From Apodemus sylvaticus (taxonomy: Eukaryota; Chordata; Mammalia; Rodentia; Muridae): a stretch of DNA of 64,000 nt. The notes under the pieces were generated by a model. It saw nothing but the letters and a program-made list of their open reading frames with translations, was not told where the DNA came from and searched no databases. Numbering within the stretch: the stretch's first letter is position 1; the number at the start of each line of letters is the position of its first letter. The translations under genes were made by a program, and so were the position numbers. Shown here piece after piece: positions 1-11,919 of the stretch. Location: NCBI RefSeq assembly GCF_947179515.1, contig NC_067492.1:12979513-13043512 (forward strand). The letters run 5' to 3'.

Positions 1-735
1 GTCTGAGTCCACTGCGAATACTCTACACATTATCAACTTGAGAATAAATATCAGACATTTAATTCAGAAGCATGAGATTGTCCTTTTTCTTTAATCATGA
101 CCAATGTCATAGTGGAAACACACATTGTGTTTGAGACTCTGACCCTGGCCATGTCACTCAGTCCTATTTACCTACAACACAAACACACGTGCGCAGATAT
201 GATGTCAGCACTCCATTTCAGGAGGTGCCCATGGACAGCATGCAATATGTTGTCAAGGAAATGGCCCTTACAGTCAGGTGACAAAGTAGCTTTCACAAGG
301 TATAAATAAATAATAATTCGGAAAAAAAATATGCAAGATGCCAGCTGTAATTTCAAGGAAACCTTGATTGCAGGCTCCAGGAACTCACTGCACAAAACCT
401 TGCTCCAGTACAGATTTTTCCTTGTAAGGTAGCATGAAGAAAGAGGTTTTTATTTTTACTTGGTGTTTATTGTTTCCTCCTTGGCAGCTGTGCTGATGCT
501 GTGTTCATTATGCAGAGGAGAATTATTCTGATTATTGACAGTTAGCATTCTTCCCATAATTTGCAGTTCTTCATCTCTCCAAATTGTCTCCTCACCTCCT
601 CTCCTGTCTGTGCATGAATAAGACTCTAAAACTCACCCAGCTGTTAGGGGGAACAGAGTTGAAAGTTCAGTTGCAATTTGATGCTAAACTTCTCCTTATA
701 ACTTGCTTTTATTTTAAAAGTTAAGGCCTTTATTG
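1..735. other. Unique sequence, nothing recognised
   Basis: No repeat, coding exon or RNA gene is recognised. Short open frames on both strands have no family resemblance. The 430-560 part is AT-rich and free of simple repeats. Confidence 0.6.
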
Positions 736-737
736 CA

Positions 738-892
738 TTGTGTGCATGTGCGAGTGAATGTGTGCGAACAAGGTCAGGGGACACTTTCTGGGAGTCACTT
801 CTGCCCTTCCAGCATGTAGGGTCTGGAGATCGAACTCAGACCAACAGTCTTGACAGCAGGCCCCTTTACCCAATGAGACATCTTGTCTGGAT
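738..892 (-). mobile_element. B3-type SINE (B2-related), minus strand
   Basis: A tRNA-derived SINE read on the minus strand. The pol III B box is visible as GGAGATCGAACTC (about 825-837), the complement of the GTTCGA-type box. The A-box/5' end lies at the right (about 870-890). A TG-rich stretch at 740-765 is the degenerate tail. The exact subfamily (B3, B3A or B4) is uncertain. Confidence 0.75.
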
Positions 893-1273
893 CACCTTAC
901 CCTGAGTATTCCTTAGTATTTTTCCCAAACTCACATTTTTTCCCTCAGCACACAAAAGGGAAAAGTCGGATTCTTTTTCACAGCCAGCTCTCTCTGCATC
1001 CTGGGAAGTACAGGATGCTCCAGTCCTTCCCAGATGGGTTCCTCCAGAAGTGTATGTTAGTGGCTGAAATGGATGATCTGTGTAACTTCTTGTATTTTTT
1101 CCTTAGAAAAAGCAGCATGAAAAATAATAATAATAAAATAACCTCAAGCTACACCCCTCCCCCATGTAATTTCCAGTGATGCAATGACAGATTCTTTGGG
1201 TATCCTTTGCCTGACTTGATTTCAGCTGCAGGTGACAAGCCACAATGAAGGGAGCTCTCTGCAGGAGAAGAAA
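893..1273. other. Unique sequence, nothing recognised
   Basis: No repeat or coding similarity is seen. The 98-codon plus-strand frame here looks like chance. Confidence 0.55.
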
Positions 1274-1292
1274 CTCTCTCTCTCTCTCTCAT

Positions 1293-1328
<36 letters not shown>

Positions 1329-1337
1329 TGTGTGTGT
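1274..1337. repeat. Compound microsatellite (TC)n-(TG)n
   Basis: CT dinucleotides run to about 1310 with one ATT interruption. They switch directly to TG dinucleotides up to 1337. Confidence 0.95.
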
Positions 1338-1589
1338 TAGGGTATTTCCATGGTGCCAGGGCTCTAGAAAGTAGGGGTAGGGGTAGAGTGAGTGGAGAAT
1401 TCTCTGCCACTATGGCTTTAGCTTGACAGTTCCGAAGACACCTCACAGCTCGAACCAAACCTTGCTGTCTGCAGAGTAGGACTCAAAGGCATTTCCTGGT
1501 CTTCCTTCTTCCTTATTTTCCTGGTCACCTTCCAAATGATGCCCAGCCAGGTGGTGACGTGGTTTTGGGGAAATACAAAATTAAATGAA

Positions 1590-1712
1590 AGAGAATGAGA
1601 GAGGCACAGGGGTGGGGTGGGGTGTGGTTTAGGGGAATGAGGAGAGGAGAGGGAAGAGAGAGGGAAGGAGGGGGAGGGGAAGAGGAAGGAGGGTAGAGGC
1701 AGACAAGAGAGA
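1590..1712. repeat. Purine-rich low-complexity tract with G-runs
   Basis: Imperfect GA/GGA sequence. The left part has G4 runs at 1609-1612, 1614-1617 and 1619-1622 separated by single T, and a further run at 1632-1635. This is a marginal G-quadruplex pattern because the last loop is long. Confidence 0.8.
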
Positions 1713-2265
1713 TTTTTCCTCTTTTCAAATTTTCCTTTGCATTGGGTAAAAATTCATTTTTTAAATTATTAGGAGCAATATAAGTGTATCAGATAAATAT
1801 ATGTTTCTAGGTTGCATATTAAAAATTAAAATATGTACAAGGGATTTATCTACTATTTACTTATCTATAAGTATCTTTACAGGGTACAGGTTGAAAGCCA
1901 GCCCTCAGTAAAGAAAACACATCAGGAGCAGAACTCAGTCTTGGGTGAGTCAGACTCAGGGGTCAGCTGTCACCGTGCAATACTTAACCCCTACACTCAC
2001 AGGTACTTACACCCCTCTTCAAAGAAGGGCGTTCCTCCTGGGTCGCCATGCACCTCAGCTGGGAGTGTATCTGACAGGCAAGCAAGCAGTCACTGCACAT
2101 CAGAGATTATTATGTAAGATAAGAATTTTCTGTAAACTATATATAACAACATAATTTTCTACTTGCTGTGGACCAGGGATGGAGGTAGCGACTGAGTCCA
2201 CGGGAGGTTTTCTAGAACCTTCTCTGTGCTTATATATGAGCATTCTTTAAAATTGTAAGTGTCAT
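1713..2265. other. Unique sequence, nothing recognised
   Basis: AT-rich at 1740-1880, then ordinary unique sequence. No exon or repeat family is recognised. Confidence 0.5.
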
Positions 2266-2267
2266 AC

Positions 2268-2435
2268 TGGGAGAATGGCTCAGTGTGTAAAGTTCCTCCT
2301 GCACAGGCCTTGTGTTGGGGTGTGTGGTGTGGTGTAGTGTAGTGCATGTGGTGTATGTGTGGTATGTAGTATGTTTGTGGTGCATGTGTGTGTATGTCTA
2401 AGTATGCATGTGTAGTGTGTAAGTATAGGTGTACA
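2268..2435 (+). mobile_element. SINE 5' fragment with GT-rich tail
   Basis: The motif GAATGGCTCAGTGTGTAAAG near 2273 resembles the tRNA-derived head (A box) of B2/B3/B4 SINEs. It is followed within about 40 bp by an imperfect GTG/TATG-rich tract to about 2435. The SINE body is missing, so this is a truncated or slippage-altered copy. Confidence 0.5.
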
Positions 2436-5180
2436 CACCCATCAGCTCCTTTAAAGGGATCTGCCTACCTGGGCTGCACCTCCCTTCTTGATTTCCAGGT
2501 TCATAGTCTACCATCTAAAGATATGGGCTCTAAGGAAACTGTGGTTTGTAGACTAACTTACCTCCTGGGATAGCCTTGGGAGCTATTAGAAGAAAATTCA
2601 TTGAAAGTGCCCGGGCCTTCTCCGAAGAGATCAGCAAATCACCAGGCGATATCTGAGCCTTTCAGTGTGGTGCTTCTCAAGGCTGTGAATAGAATAAGAA
2701 AATCTCTCACTTTCTCTGAGATTTCCCTTCAAAGACTGTGTCCTGCCTACATCTCATGTGGCCTCTGCAAGTGGCCTGAGCATGGGTGGTTCTGTCTAGC
2801 TCCAAGGAATAGAACTTGATGGGGAATAGCATGATTCTGATGCCACAGACGCTGAACTGAGGGCCTTCAAGGCACAGATCATTTCCCTCCTCTGGTATAA
2901 TCTGTAAAGACCAGAGTCGGATGAACGGTGAGACAGATGCTATCATTGCGAGCTTTGGGTGCAGAGACAATACTCTGAAGCAGTTCAAGCCCCACACGCT
3001 TCCTCTCTTCCATTCTTATTTATCTCCCTATTCAATTTTACAAAGTTCTGTGTAATTCTATTTATTTAGTGGACATTGTGTCTTGTTATGTTTGAACTTT
3101 AGGGCCTTTTACTCTGTGTTATTCTGGTCTAGTTTTTCCCACCCCACTCCTCTCATGTCCCATCCCATCCCATCGCATTCTCACATTCTTCCCATCCCTA
3201 CCCTTTCTCAATCAGCAAAGGCTGTCAATAGTAGAGAAAAGAAGTGGATGTCAGGTTATCTTCCTCAAATGATTTCTACCTTAATATTAGGGGAGTGAAG
3301 AGGAGGCAAGAGGAGGTGGGTGTATGTCAAAAAGTAACTAGAATGGATCCTATATGTGCAGGAGATTGTCAAAAGAATAAATGAATAAAAATATGAAAGG
3401 AGCTCAAAAGTAAACAACAAAGCAAAACAAACAACACCACCAAACAAATCATGTTGCTATCCCTCACCATTACTCGATTCGAGTGACTAGGAAGACTGTT
3501 AGCAGAACACATGCAGAAAGAAGCCCAAGCAAGGGCAGTGGTTAAGAAGAAGAGCAGCAGGGCGTAGCCTGCTATCTCAGATGCCAACTAGGCCTGTGAA
3601 TGATGAATCTCCACACATAGACCATTATTCTGTTTGCTCAGGAGTCAAGGGAGTTCTGTTTTTCTACACTCTTGAGTGCAAACAACAGAAACTTTTCTCC
3701 AGAGAGTCAATTACCAGAACAGCACTGGGTAGAACTTCCAGAAAGGTTGGACAACTGGGCAGGAACATAAGCATCCAGGATTATAAGTAATTCTACCCTG
3801 GGACTAAGTCTTCTGATCTTGCCACTGATACCCCTGCCTCTGAGCTCAGAGCTTCTGCTTGCCCTGCTGCTTCCACTGAATGTGGACTCTGAATCCTCCT
3901 TCCATTGATCGAGCCTTTGCTGGCTCACAAGAACAATGTTGACATGGCCCATCTGTCACTCAATATGCATCATTCTCTTCTCCTGGCCTCTTGTATCCGC
4001 TCTGGATTAAAGGTATCTGGGAAAGCAAATACCTATAATCAAAGGACCCACAAAATAGGGAACTCTTTATTCATAAGATCAGGGTACATGTTCTCCCATG
4101 GTAGTAGTGGCCAGAGATGTTTGGAACGAGAACTCTGAGCTCAAGGATTTAGTGTAGAGCTGAGACAGAACGCCAGAGAAGCTGAACAACCAACTGCTCA
4201 CAATCAGCTCTGTGGATTCTAACAAAGCCCAAAGGCAAAGGAGGAATGTTGCAGTTACAAAATCAAACCAATGGTGTTTAGAGTAGTCCCGGGAGGAGAC
4301 TGGCCCAGATGCCACAAACAGTTTGGTTTAGAAAAGCATTGTATTCTATAACCGATAGTCAAGAAGTGGGTTCTCAGCCTGGCATTTTCGTTTTTTCCCC
4401 TAAATACTTTGAGATATGTTATCCAATGACTTTCTGGGAATGTAATGAAAAGGGATGTTTTTTCGACTTTAGCAAATAAAAAATATTGGACATTCATTTC
4501 TATTTGAATTCCAGATATGCAAGATTTTATTTTTAGCACAAGTGTGTCCGAATTGTGCAGGACACATACACATACTGAATTTATTTGCTATTTATCTGCA
4601 ATTCAAATCCAGCTGTGCACCCTGTGTAGGTTTTGGCAGCTTTTCTTGGAGACACTTTCATTCCAAACTGCTGAGGGGCCCCATTAGTAAACACAATGTT
4701 CTGGAATTGATTTGCACAGGTTGCTTGTAGACACCGGGCAGGCAAGGCTATAGCTAAAGTCCACAGGAAATGCAGAGAGGAGGAGAGGAGGTGCAGGGAA
4801 GTCTTCAAACAGTTGACTGTTGCTGGAAGCAAATTTAACGCAAGCCTTCTCAAATCTATTGTAGAGCTGCAGTTGCCTGTTCCACATGGGATTGAAGCTT
4901 GCGTTTGCTTAAATTTTTAATGTTTTTTGTGTGTATGGTGGATATTTTGCATTAGTATTTACTTAAAACATTGAGCTTCAATGATGACCTTGATCATCCA
5001 TTCTCCTTCTTGTGCCTCTTGCCTTTGGCCCTTTTGTTCTGGTCCTATGTGTTGGCCCTATTATAGGGCCCTTATTCTGTAAGGGTATGTACCCATTGCA
5101 CACTTCCTGTAAGGACTATGCTCCCTACACAATCAACTTTTCTCTAGACAATTCCCACAGTGTCTACCTTGTTGAAACAG
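2436..5180. other. 2.7 kb of unique sequence
   Basis: No SINE, LINE or LTR is recognised. The stretch includes a short CATCC-rich patch near 3140-3175 and a purine-rich patch at 3290-3330. The 4510-4720 part is AT-rich, repeat-free and could be conserved non-coding sequence. No coding exon is supported. Confidence 0.5.
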
Positions 5181-5865
5181 CTGAGAAAGATTTTTTTTAT
5201 TAGATATATTTTTTATTTACATTTCAAATGATTTCCCCTTTTCTGGCCCCCCACTCCCCAAAAGTCACATAAGCCCTCTTCCATCCACCTGTTCTCCCAT
5301 CCACCCCTTCGCACTTCCTGTTCTGGTTTTGCCGAATACTGCTACACTGAGTCTTTCCAGAACCAGGGGCCACTCCTCCGTTCTTCTTGTACCTCATTTG
5401 ATGTGTGGATTATGTTTTGGGTATTCTAATTTTCTAGGCTAATATCCACTTATTAGTGAGTGCATACTATGATTGATCTTTTGAGACTGGGTTACCTCAC
5501 TTAGTATGATGTTCTCCAGCTCCATCCATCTGTCTAAGAATTTCATGAATTCATTGTTTCTAATGGCTGAATAGTACTCCATTGTGTAGATATACCACAT
5601 TTTTGCATCCATTCTTCCGTTGAGGGATACCTGGCTTCTTTCCAGCTTCTGGCTATTATAAATAGGGCTGCTATGAATATAGTGGAGCATGTATCCTTAT
5701 TGCCTGCTGGTGAATCCTCTGGGTATATGCCCAGGAGTGGTATAGCAGGATCCTCTGGAAGTGAGGTGCCCAGTTTTCTGAAGAACCACCAGACTGATTT
5801 CCAGAGTGGTTGTACCAATTTGCAACCCCACCAGCAGTGGAGTGTTCCTGAGAAAGATTTTTTTT
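5181..5865 (-). mobile_element. 5'-truncated L1 LINE with target-site duplication
   Basis: A minus-strand rodent L1 3' end, with poly(A) seen as T-run and 3'UTR at 5199-5438, followed by the end of ORF2 at 5439-5847. The flanks carry an identical 18-bp duplication, CTGAGAAAGATTTTTTTT, at 5181-5198 and 5848-5865. This is the signature of target-primed reverse transcription into an A/T-rich site. The copy is strongly 5' truncated (about 650 bp of a 6-7 kb element) and cannot move by itself. Confidence 0.93.
5439..5818 (-). pseudogene. L1 ORF2 C-terminal remnant (reverse transcriptase ORF), frameshifted
   Basis: On the minus strand one frame shows the ORF2p C-terminal motifs EDPAIPLLGIYPED and IAALFIIARSWKEARYPSTE. 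A second frame then continues with MWYIYTMEYYSAI and ends LISGY followed by TAG at 5439-5441. The switch of frame falls just after the EEWMQK motif, at an A/T homopolymer at about 5600-5606, and fits loss of one base. Only the last 130 or so codons of ORF2 remain. The endonuclease and reverse transcriptase domains lie upstream and are missing. This is a dead fragment. Confidence 0.9.
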
Positions 5866-5869
5866 TTTA

Positions 5870-6320
5870 AGCCTGATCATCATCCTGTCTCTTTTAATTG
5901 TACCGACTGGCATTTTCCCATCAACTCAATTTGTGCTCTACCACATCTTTTTTTTATGAATAATGTAAAGAAAAATATAACTTTGATCCTACAGTGTTAT
6001 TTTGTAAGAGTTTAATGGGATTGCTACCCAAAGCAAATAATATCTATACCTGGTAAGCTGGACACAACTATTAAATTTTATAATCACAACAATCAAAATA
6101 TTCATTGTTATGTGGGAAAAGGGATACTTTGGAGTTGGGAAACATTTTGAGCATTAAGTGCTATCCTTGCAAAGCATTTTGGTCACTGCCTGACACATCA
6201 CACAATAAATATTCATAAGTGACAGTGCTATTAGCACACATTACTAGTGAATGGTAGATAATGTAATTGACTTGATGAGAGTTGCAAAGCCTAATTGAGA
6301 TCATCTGTGTGCAGTATTTA
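5870..6320. other. Unique AT-rich sequence
   Basis: No repeat is recognised. ATTA- and AATATTCAT-type motifs are frequent but unremarkable for the base composition. Confidence 0.5.
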
Positions 6321-6327
6321 GTGCTGT

Positions 6328-6737
6328 TTTAGCTCCATTGCTGGTGCTATGATCACATACCCTGATAAAAAGCAAGTTACAGAAGAAAGCCTATGCAGCT
6401 TAGAGTTCCAGGTTACATAGTTCATCGTATTAGAGATGGTTCAGGGGCACAGGCTTGGAGTACTTGTTACATCCACAGTCAAGAACAGAAAGAAATAAAT
6501 CCATGCATATTTCTCATTTGATTGTATTCAGCTCAGTTTCTCTACTACAGTTTAAGGCCACCTTCCTAGGGAGTGGTATCGCCCACAGTGGGCTGGGTCT
6601 TCCCACATCAATTACTTTATTAAGACAATCCCCTACAGATATGCCTGTAGGCCAATCTAATGTAGACAAACCTCTTGTTGAGACTCTCTACCCAAACAAT
6701 TCTAGGCTGTGTTAAGTTGAAATGAGAGGTAACCACA
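6328..6737 (-). mobile_element. MaLR LTR (MTE/ORR1-like), minus strand
   Basis: The order is that of a reversed MT-class LTR: GAT/TGACC-like terminal part near 6345, then the complement of the CCCACTGTGGG core at about 6582-6596, and an end resembling the reversed TGTCAACTTGAC start at about 6711-6737, finishing AACCACA. Divergence is high and no internal retroviral sequence is seen, so it is a solo LTR. Confidence 0.7.
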
Positions 6738-7379
6738 GATATCCAGAATAAAGGAGGAAGTCAGTGTACATTCCTTAAAGACAATTGTTCTTGTGTAACC
6801 TTTATTTTCAGCATCAGGTTCTTAATGCGTCTTTGTAAATAAGCAAATGAGTTAGTACCTTTATTATTAATTAGATTCTGCTCCACCATAAATGAAAAGG
6901 AAATCTTGGGAGAAAAAGCTCTAGTCCCCTTTAGAATTTGATGATGCATTAAAAATGGAGGAATCACATAAACCCAGGAAGATGTCTCCAACCTGTGAGA
7001 CCATTGTTGTAATCCACCCACATTACCAAGGTGGATTGGTTCACAAAGTACTTTCACATCCATTATGACACTCAACATTAAAAAAGAAAAAAAAAAAAAA
7101 AAGACAGGCAAAGAATGTCCTTAGGGTGAGCCTGGATGTGAAACTCCATCTCCTATAAATGATTTCAATCCTCTTCTGTCTCACTACGGATATTGCTGAT
7201 AGAAAACTTCAGACTCAAAAAATGCTACACAGCTTGATTTAGCTTAAAGAAACCTTATATGACCTTATAAACAAACACAGCCCAGTGGGAGCCCAAGTGG
7301 GATTTCAGAGTTTGGAAGATGAGCTGAGAGAATTTGCTCAGAAATTGGACATATTAAAACAATCTCCACCAAAGGGGTG
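6738..7379. other. Unique sequence with an A-run
   Basis: An A-run of about 20 bases sits at 7082-7102. Its flanks match no SINE or processed gene that I recognise. The 116-codon minus frame here runs off the T complement of this A-run and looks like chance. Confidence 0.5.
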
Positions 7380-7640
7380 AAAACAATAAAGGGAAGAGAA
7401 CAAAGGGGCCAGAACCACTCACTGGCGGGCAGCGAGCGCCTTGCTCATTATGACTGCCGACTGTGTAGCAATAATGTTTAGGAACACTGCAATCTCGAGA
7501 GTGGGCTTCTAATGATGCTCATCTGCTCACAGGGATGGAAGGCCTTATGTAAACTCTAACTGCTCTCAGAAAGAGCTGTTTAGCCTTAAAGTACATCATC
7601 AAACTGGGCCAGTTTATGAGCATAAATATCATATTTTAAA
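7380..7640. promoter_or_regulatory. Candidate conserved non-coding element
   Basis: Repeat-free, with a mix of ordered motifs: AGCAATAATG, ACAATAAAGGG, GCTCATTATGAC, CATAAATATCA and CATCATCAAACTGGG. The texture is unlike the drifting flanks. No open frame of note is present. It would act as an enhancer-like element if conserved; conservation was not tested. Confidence 0.35.
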
Positions 7641-7932
7641 TGGCCATCCTCTGATACAATACTTGCCATTGTGTGTGTTAGGGAATGTATATTGACCTTG
7701 TATTGGGGTGCTAGGCCACTTGACAAACTAAGCTATTGAAACACCAAAGAGATGGATGTAGAGGTCAAGGTCCAAGCAAGAAACAGATGTCCAAATGGAA
7801 GTCTGAAGGGTTTCAAGTGGAAGAGTGTTACTGACTGCCCTAGGTACAGGCAAGGTCATGAAAATGTCCAGTAGATGGTGAGTGGATTCCTTAGGGGGCT
7901 ATTAATAATAACTAGTCTACTGAAAGCCACAG
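7641..7932. other. Unique sequence, nothing recognised
   Basis: Contains only a five-copy TG run near 7670. Confidence 0.5.
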
Positions 7933-8245
7933 GATAAGGCTGGGGAGTTATGTCAGCTGGTAAAGGGATAGCTTGTGAGCCCAGGACTTCCATAAGAAAG
8001 AGGTTCAAGGCAGTGTCAGGCATGTTTAATCCTAGCACTCTCACCAAAAGATGGGAGGCAGAGATAGGAGAATAGGTCAGAAAATAGGCTGGCCTATGCC
8101 ACACATCAGTAGAAACAGTAAGAGAGATCCTGTTGACTAGACAGAAGCTGAGAACTGACTCCTAAAAAAGTATTCTTTCTAATTTCCACATATACACACC
8201 ATGGCATGGGTAATACCTCCCCCACCATACACGCATGCGTACTTG
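7933..8245 (+). mobile_element. B4-type composite SINE (tRNA-like head plus B1-like body)
   Basis: The head GCTGGGGAGTTATGTCAGCT (about 7939) is a decayed tRNA-type A-box region. It is followed by B1-like AATCCTAGCACTC (about 8028) and GGGAGGCAGAGATAGGAGAA (about 8053), then AGAGATCCTGTTGAC. The right end grades into CA-containing tail sequence near 8190-8240. The copy is old and diverged. Confidence 0.7.
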
Positions 8246-9227
8246 CACCATGGCAACACAGTGATAGCTGAACACATGAGATAAAAGCATCTGGATGAAG
8301 CCATAGACATAGAGACACTTAGATGTTACCATCACTATGGTGAAACAGACGAAATACTCTGACTTCTCTCATGTGCCCAAATCAACGTCATGCCTAAAGC
8401 AAGGAGACAGGGGAGATGCCAGGTGCTCAGACTCCCGTGAATAGGTCAGTAAATGAAATGAAGTATAAAGTGTATGTCCTGGCAGTAGCAGATCAGAGAA
8501 ATAACAGGTCAAAACTAGGCTATGCTCCTCAGCTTTGTACTTCGTGACTTCCTATTGGTTTTGTATCTTTGACTTTGTGTTACCAGGGACACATAATTCT
8601 CATTGCCCACTGATTCCATTTTACCATTCCAGCTGCTCTGGAAGTTCCTCAAGGGCAGGAATAATCTCTTACCTGTACTTGGATACTCAGATTGACATGT
8701 AAGGGATGCTTCAGGGATGTCGGTCAAATGATCTACTGGCTTGAGACATTCCTCAATTTGAGATCATGCAAAGACCAAGAAAGGCCTGGAAAACATTTTC
8801 TGCAGGAAGCTAGTCTTTTATCCAGCCTTTCACTGCAGACCACACTAGTTTTGCCTCTCCTACTCAGCTCTATTACAGGATGAGGCATCTATAGAGAATA
8901 GGTTAAAGGTTGAATGTGGTTATATGCTACAGGAATTTATTTACTAAAGCAGGTCATAGTTTATGGATCTCTGGTCAAAAGTCTCAAACCTATTAGGTGG
9001 TTGATCTATTGAGTCCAGAAGTCATACATCTCAAGAGTGTCATTGGACAATAGCAGCAATGTCCTCAAGAAATATTTTTTTGATAAAGACCTGCCTCTAC
9101 TTGATATCTAATCTGATGTGCCATATGCTAAAGGAAATGCCCCAAATGCAGATTTCATATTCCACTAGAGTGGAAGGAAGCCTTTAACACACATGGAATG
9201 AGTACATTAATGTCATTCTAGCAGAGA

Positions 9228-9230
<3 letters not shown>
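8246..9230. other. About 1 kb of unique sequence
   Basis: No repeat family or exon is recognised. Confidence 0.5.

Positions 9231-9261
<31 letters not shown>
9231..9261. repeat. (TG)n microsatellite
   Basis: Uninterrupted TG dinucleotides, about 15 copies. Confidence 0.95.
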
Positions 9262-9263
<2 letters not shown>

Positions 9264-9576
9264 ACAAGCTTATGGGCTGTGTTGATTGTCCTGAGAAAAA
9301 TGGCCAGGAAAGAATTATTTGTGCATCTAATATGCCCAGTCCAAAGGCATGGAGTCAAGATTTCAGGTAAGCCAGAAGACTTTGAGGTTCATGTGAGTCC
9401 ATAGTCAAAACTTGGGGTGTTTCAAGATTTAAACAGGGTCAACAAGTAAGCTAATCATGCTCCAGTAAAAACAAATTTGAAAGGGTCCATTTAATACTTG
9501 TTGTATTGAAATAGTGTCAGACATCATGTGTTGTTTATGGTAGACTCAAAGGAACGGGGAAAGATCCATCGGAATG

Positions 9577-9630
9577 AAAGGAAGGAAATAAGGAAGGAAG
9601 GAAGGAAGGAAGGAAGGAAGGAAGGAAGGC
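9577..9630. repeat. (GGAA)n microsatellite
   Basis: GGAA tetranucleotides, about ten perfect copies at the right and imperfect at the left. GGAA arrays contain ETS-factor core sites. Function here is not implied. Confidence 0.95.
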
Positions 9631-9700
9631 AGGCTTTATGTGGGCTCTGGTGGGGGAAAGTCATAGAAGCAGGGCATCCTATGACACTGAAGGGCAGGCA

Positions 9701-10096
9701 TGCTGGTTGCTTTTAAGTGTCAACTTGACACTATCTAGAATCATCTGTTAAGAGATTCTTAATGAGGAGTCACCTAGATTGGGTTAGCTTTGGACATTTC
9801 TTGGCAGGGCGGGGATTGTCTTGGTTGTTAACTGCTATAGGAAGATCAAGCCCACTGTGGGCATCATCACTCCCTACATGTGGTGGGGGTGTTGACTAGT
9901 ATAACAGAGGAAAAAGCTAGCTGTGAGCAAGCATGCATGCATTTATTCTTCTTACCGCTCTAGACTATGGATATGATGCTTAAAGGTTCTGCCTTAACTT
10001 TCCTACAAAAATGAAATTGTGAACCAATTCTACCCAACCTTCCATAAATAACTTTTTTATCAGGCATTTCATCAGAGCAACCGAAATGAAACTACA
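9701..10096 (+). mobile_element. MaLR LTR (MTE-like)
   Basis: Starts TGCTGGTTGCTTTTAAGTGT followed by CAACTTGACAC. It carries the MT-class core CCCACTGTGGGCATCATC and ends with AGCAACCGAAATGAAACTAC. TG...CA ends are present, but no matching 5-bp flank duplication is visible, as expected for an old solo LTR. Confidence 0.82.
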
Positions 10097-11333
10097 GCAA
10101 TAACATATATCTGGTTTTCTCTGGTTGGTCTTGAGTTGAAAACAGAGACAAAAATCAGCCACTCTGGGTGGCACAAGCCCTGCCTCTTTGTGGTTGATGG
10201 TGTCAAACCCTGAAAGGTAACCTTTCACTGTCAAATGTGAGCTGGACACTATCCATTTTCATGGAGGCCTCTTGTGTCATATGGGTTATTGCTGACTCTT
10301 CTTTGGCCCTATTACTTCTGTGTTGCTGGACTTTTGACTATTTTGTGGGTCCTTTATTCTTCCACCTTTTTCAGCCTCTCTTATGCTTCCCTTTCAACCC
10401 CTTAACACTAGGATAGAGGGATAAGAATGGAGGTGAAAGGGGGCAACATTATCTTTAGATTATTCCTTGTTGATTAGGGATGTGAAGTTCCTTGGGACAA
10501 GTTTGATCTTCACCGTCAGGATATCTAATCTTTTTCTTCTCATCTGTTTGCACACAACTGCTTGACAAACCACAAAAGCATCAACCACAGACCAGCCAGC
10601 CAGCCAGCCCCACACACCCCTGTTGGAGTTCTAGCACTTATATACATCCTCTAAAAAGTCCCCAGAATTCCAAATGTCACACACTCATAGAAACTATCTG
10701 CAGCTGGCAAAACCACACCCATGCTAGAATGTGAAGCAAATCACAGTCACCTGCTGCAAAGCAGCCCTATATCCCACACCTGGAATTAAAGCGAAACTAT
10801 TACCATGATGTTTCTGTATTTTTTTTTTAAAGAAACCCAGATTCTCACTACACTTTTTGATGATATCGAGGCAGAAACACCCAGAAGATGACTCTTCATG
10901 AGGACATTGAGCCACTTCCTGGTCCATGTTTCCTGTGTGGCAGCCATGTCCTGTGTGGAAAGCAAGTCTGTCAAAATGAATCTGCGGCTGCCTAGTTCTC
11001 AGACACTGACTTAGTTAATGTCATTAGGAGAGGACTTCTCTGATTCTCAAATAACTCGACCTGAAGTCATCACCTCCCTACTTTGTACAAATCCCAGTCT
11101 TCCCTTAGTAATCCACAGATACCTGTTAGTCCCTTTCTGGATGATCTTAGGAGGTGCCTACAATCCAGCTAACAACCTTTGTTGCATTTATAACCTTATC
11201 GCATGGGGGTTTTTCTTTATCCTATTATAATTTTCTCCCCTTAAAACACAGGCCCATGCCTCACTCAATTGTATTGCTTTTCAAGTTTTCTGTTATTGGA
11301 ATCTGATATTACAAAACAGAAAATTACAGACAC
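10097..11333. other. 1.2 kb of unique sequence
   Basis: No transposon is recognised. A short (CCAG)n run lies at about 10590-10608. The 10130-10260 part shares short words with LTR cores but not enough to call. Confidence 0.5.
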
Positions 11334-11542
11334 GAAATTCCTTTTTAAAAAAATATTATTTATTTATCTTTATTTATATGAGTACACTGTAGCTGTCTTC
11401 AGACACACCAGAAGAGGGCATCGGATTCCATGACAGATGGTTGTGAGCCACCATGTGGTTGCTGGGAATTGAACTCAGGACCTCTGGAAGAGCAATCAGT
11501 GCTCTTAACCACTGAGCCATCTCTCTAGCCCAAGAAATTCCT
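11334..11542 (-). mobile_element. B2 SINE with target-site duplication
   Basis: A minus-strand B2. The complemented A-box is at about 11507-11519 (CCACTGAGCCATC region) and the complemented B box at 11465-11474 (GGAATTGAAC). The left end has a T-rich tail. Flanking copies of GAAATTCCT at 11334-11342 and 11534-11542 define the insertion; the SINE body is 11343-11533. Confidence 0.95.
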
Positions 11543-11749
11543 AAGTGTTAAATTGTGTCGTGTCCTGAGTAGTGGGATAGACTCTTGCCATCCCACTCTG
11601 AGCCAGGAGGTCTTGGCTCGTCCCTTTGCCTGGTATGTCCATGCTGTCCCCCCAAGTAGTAACTCAGTAGCCACTGTGTTTTTAGATGGACTGACACTGA
11701 GCCCAGTGCTTGTATTCAAGTATCCCTTATTCACTCACCTTATTCATTG

Positions 11750-11845
11750 TGAGACCCACATCCTGAGCCAAATAAACCTCTTTACTTTATAAATCACCTA
11801 GCCTCAGGCATTCAGTTATAGCAACAGAAAATATATTGATACACT
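11750..11845 (+). mobile_element. 3' end of a MaLR LTR
   Basis: AATAAACCTCTTTACTTTAT (about 11771) followed by AAATCACCTAGCCTCAGG is the 3' end of an MST/MLT-type MaLR LTR, including its polyadenylation signal. The element ends near GATAC at about 11842. The 5' part upstream to about 11545 is not clearly recognisable. Confidence 0.65.
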
Positions 11846-11919
11846 CAACATTAATCTAAATCAAGGGACTCTGGGAACAAAGGAAAGAACATGTGAGGTC
11901 AATCTGAGCTAGCTTGCCC
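11754..11919 (+). repeat. Left arm of a 166-bp inverted duplication
   Basis: The reverse complement of 12674-12839 aligns without gaps over 166 bp with six mismatches (about 96% identity), all transitions. The arm contains about 90 bp of LTR end plus about 75 bp of adjacent sequence that is not obviously repetitive. Confidence 0.93.
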
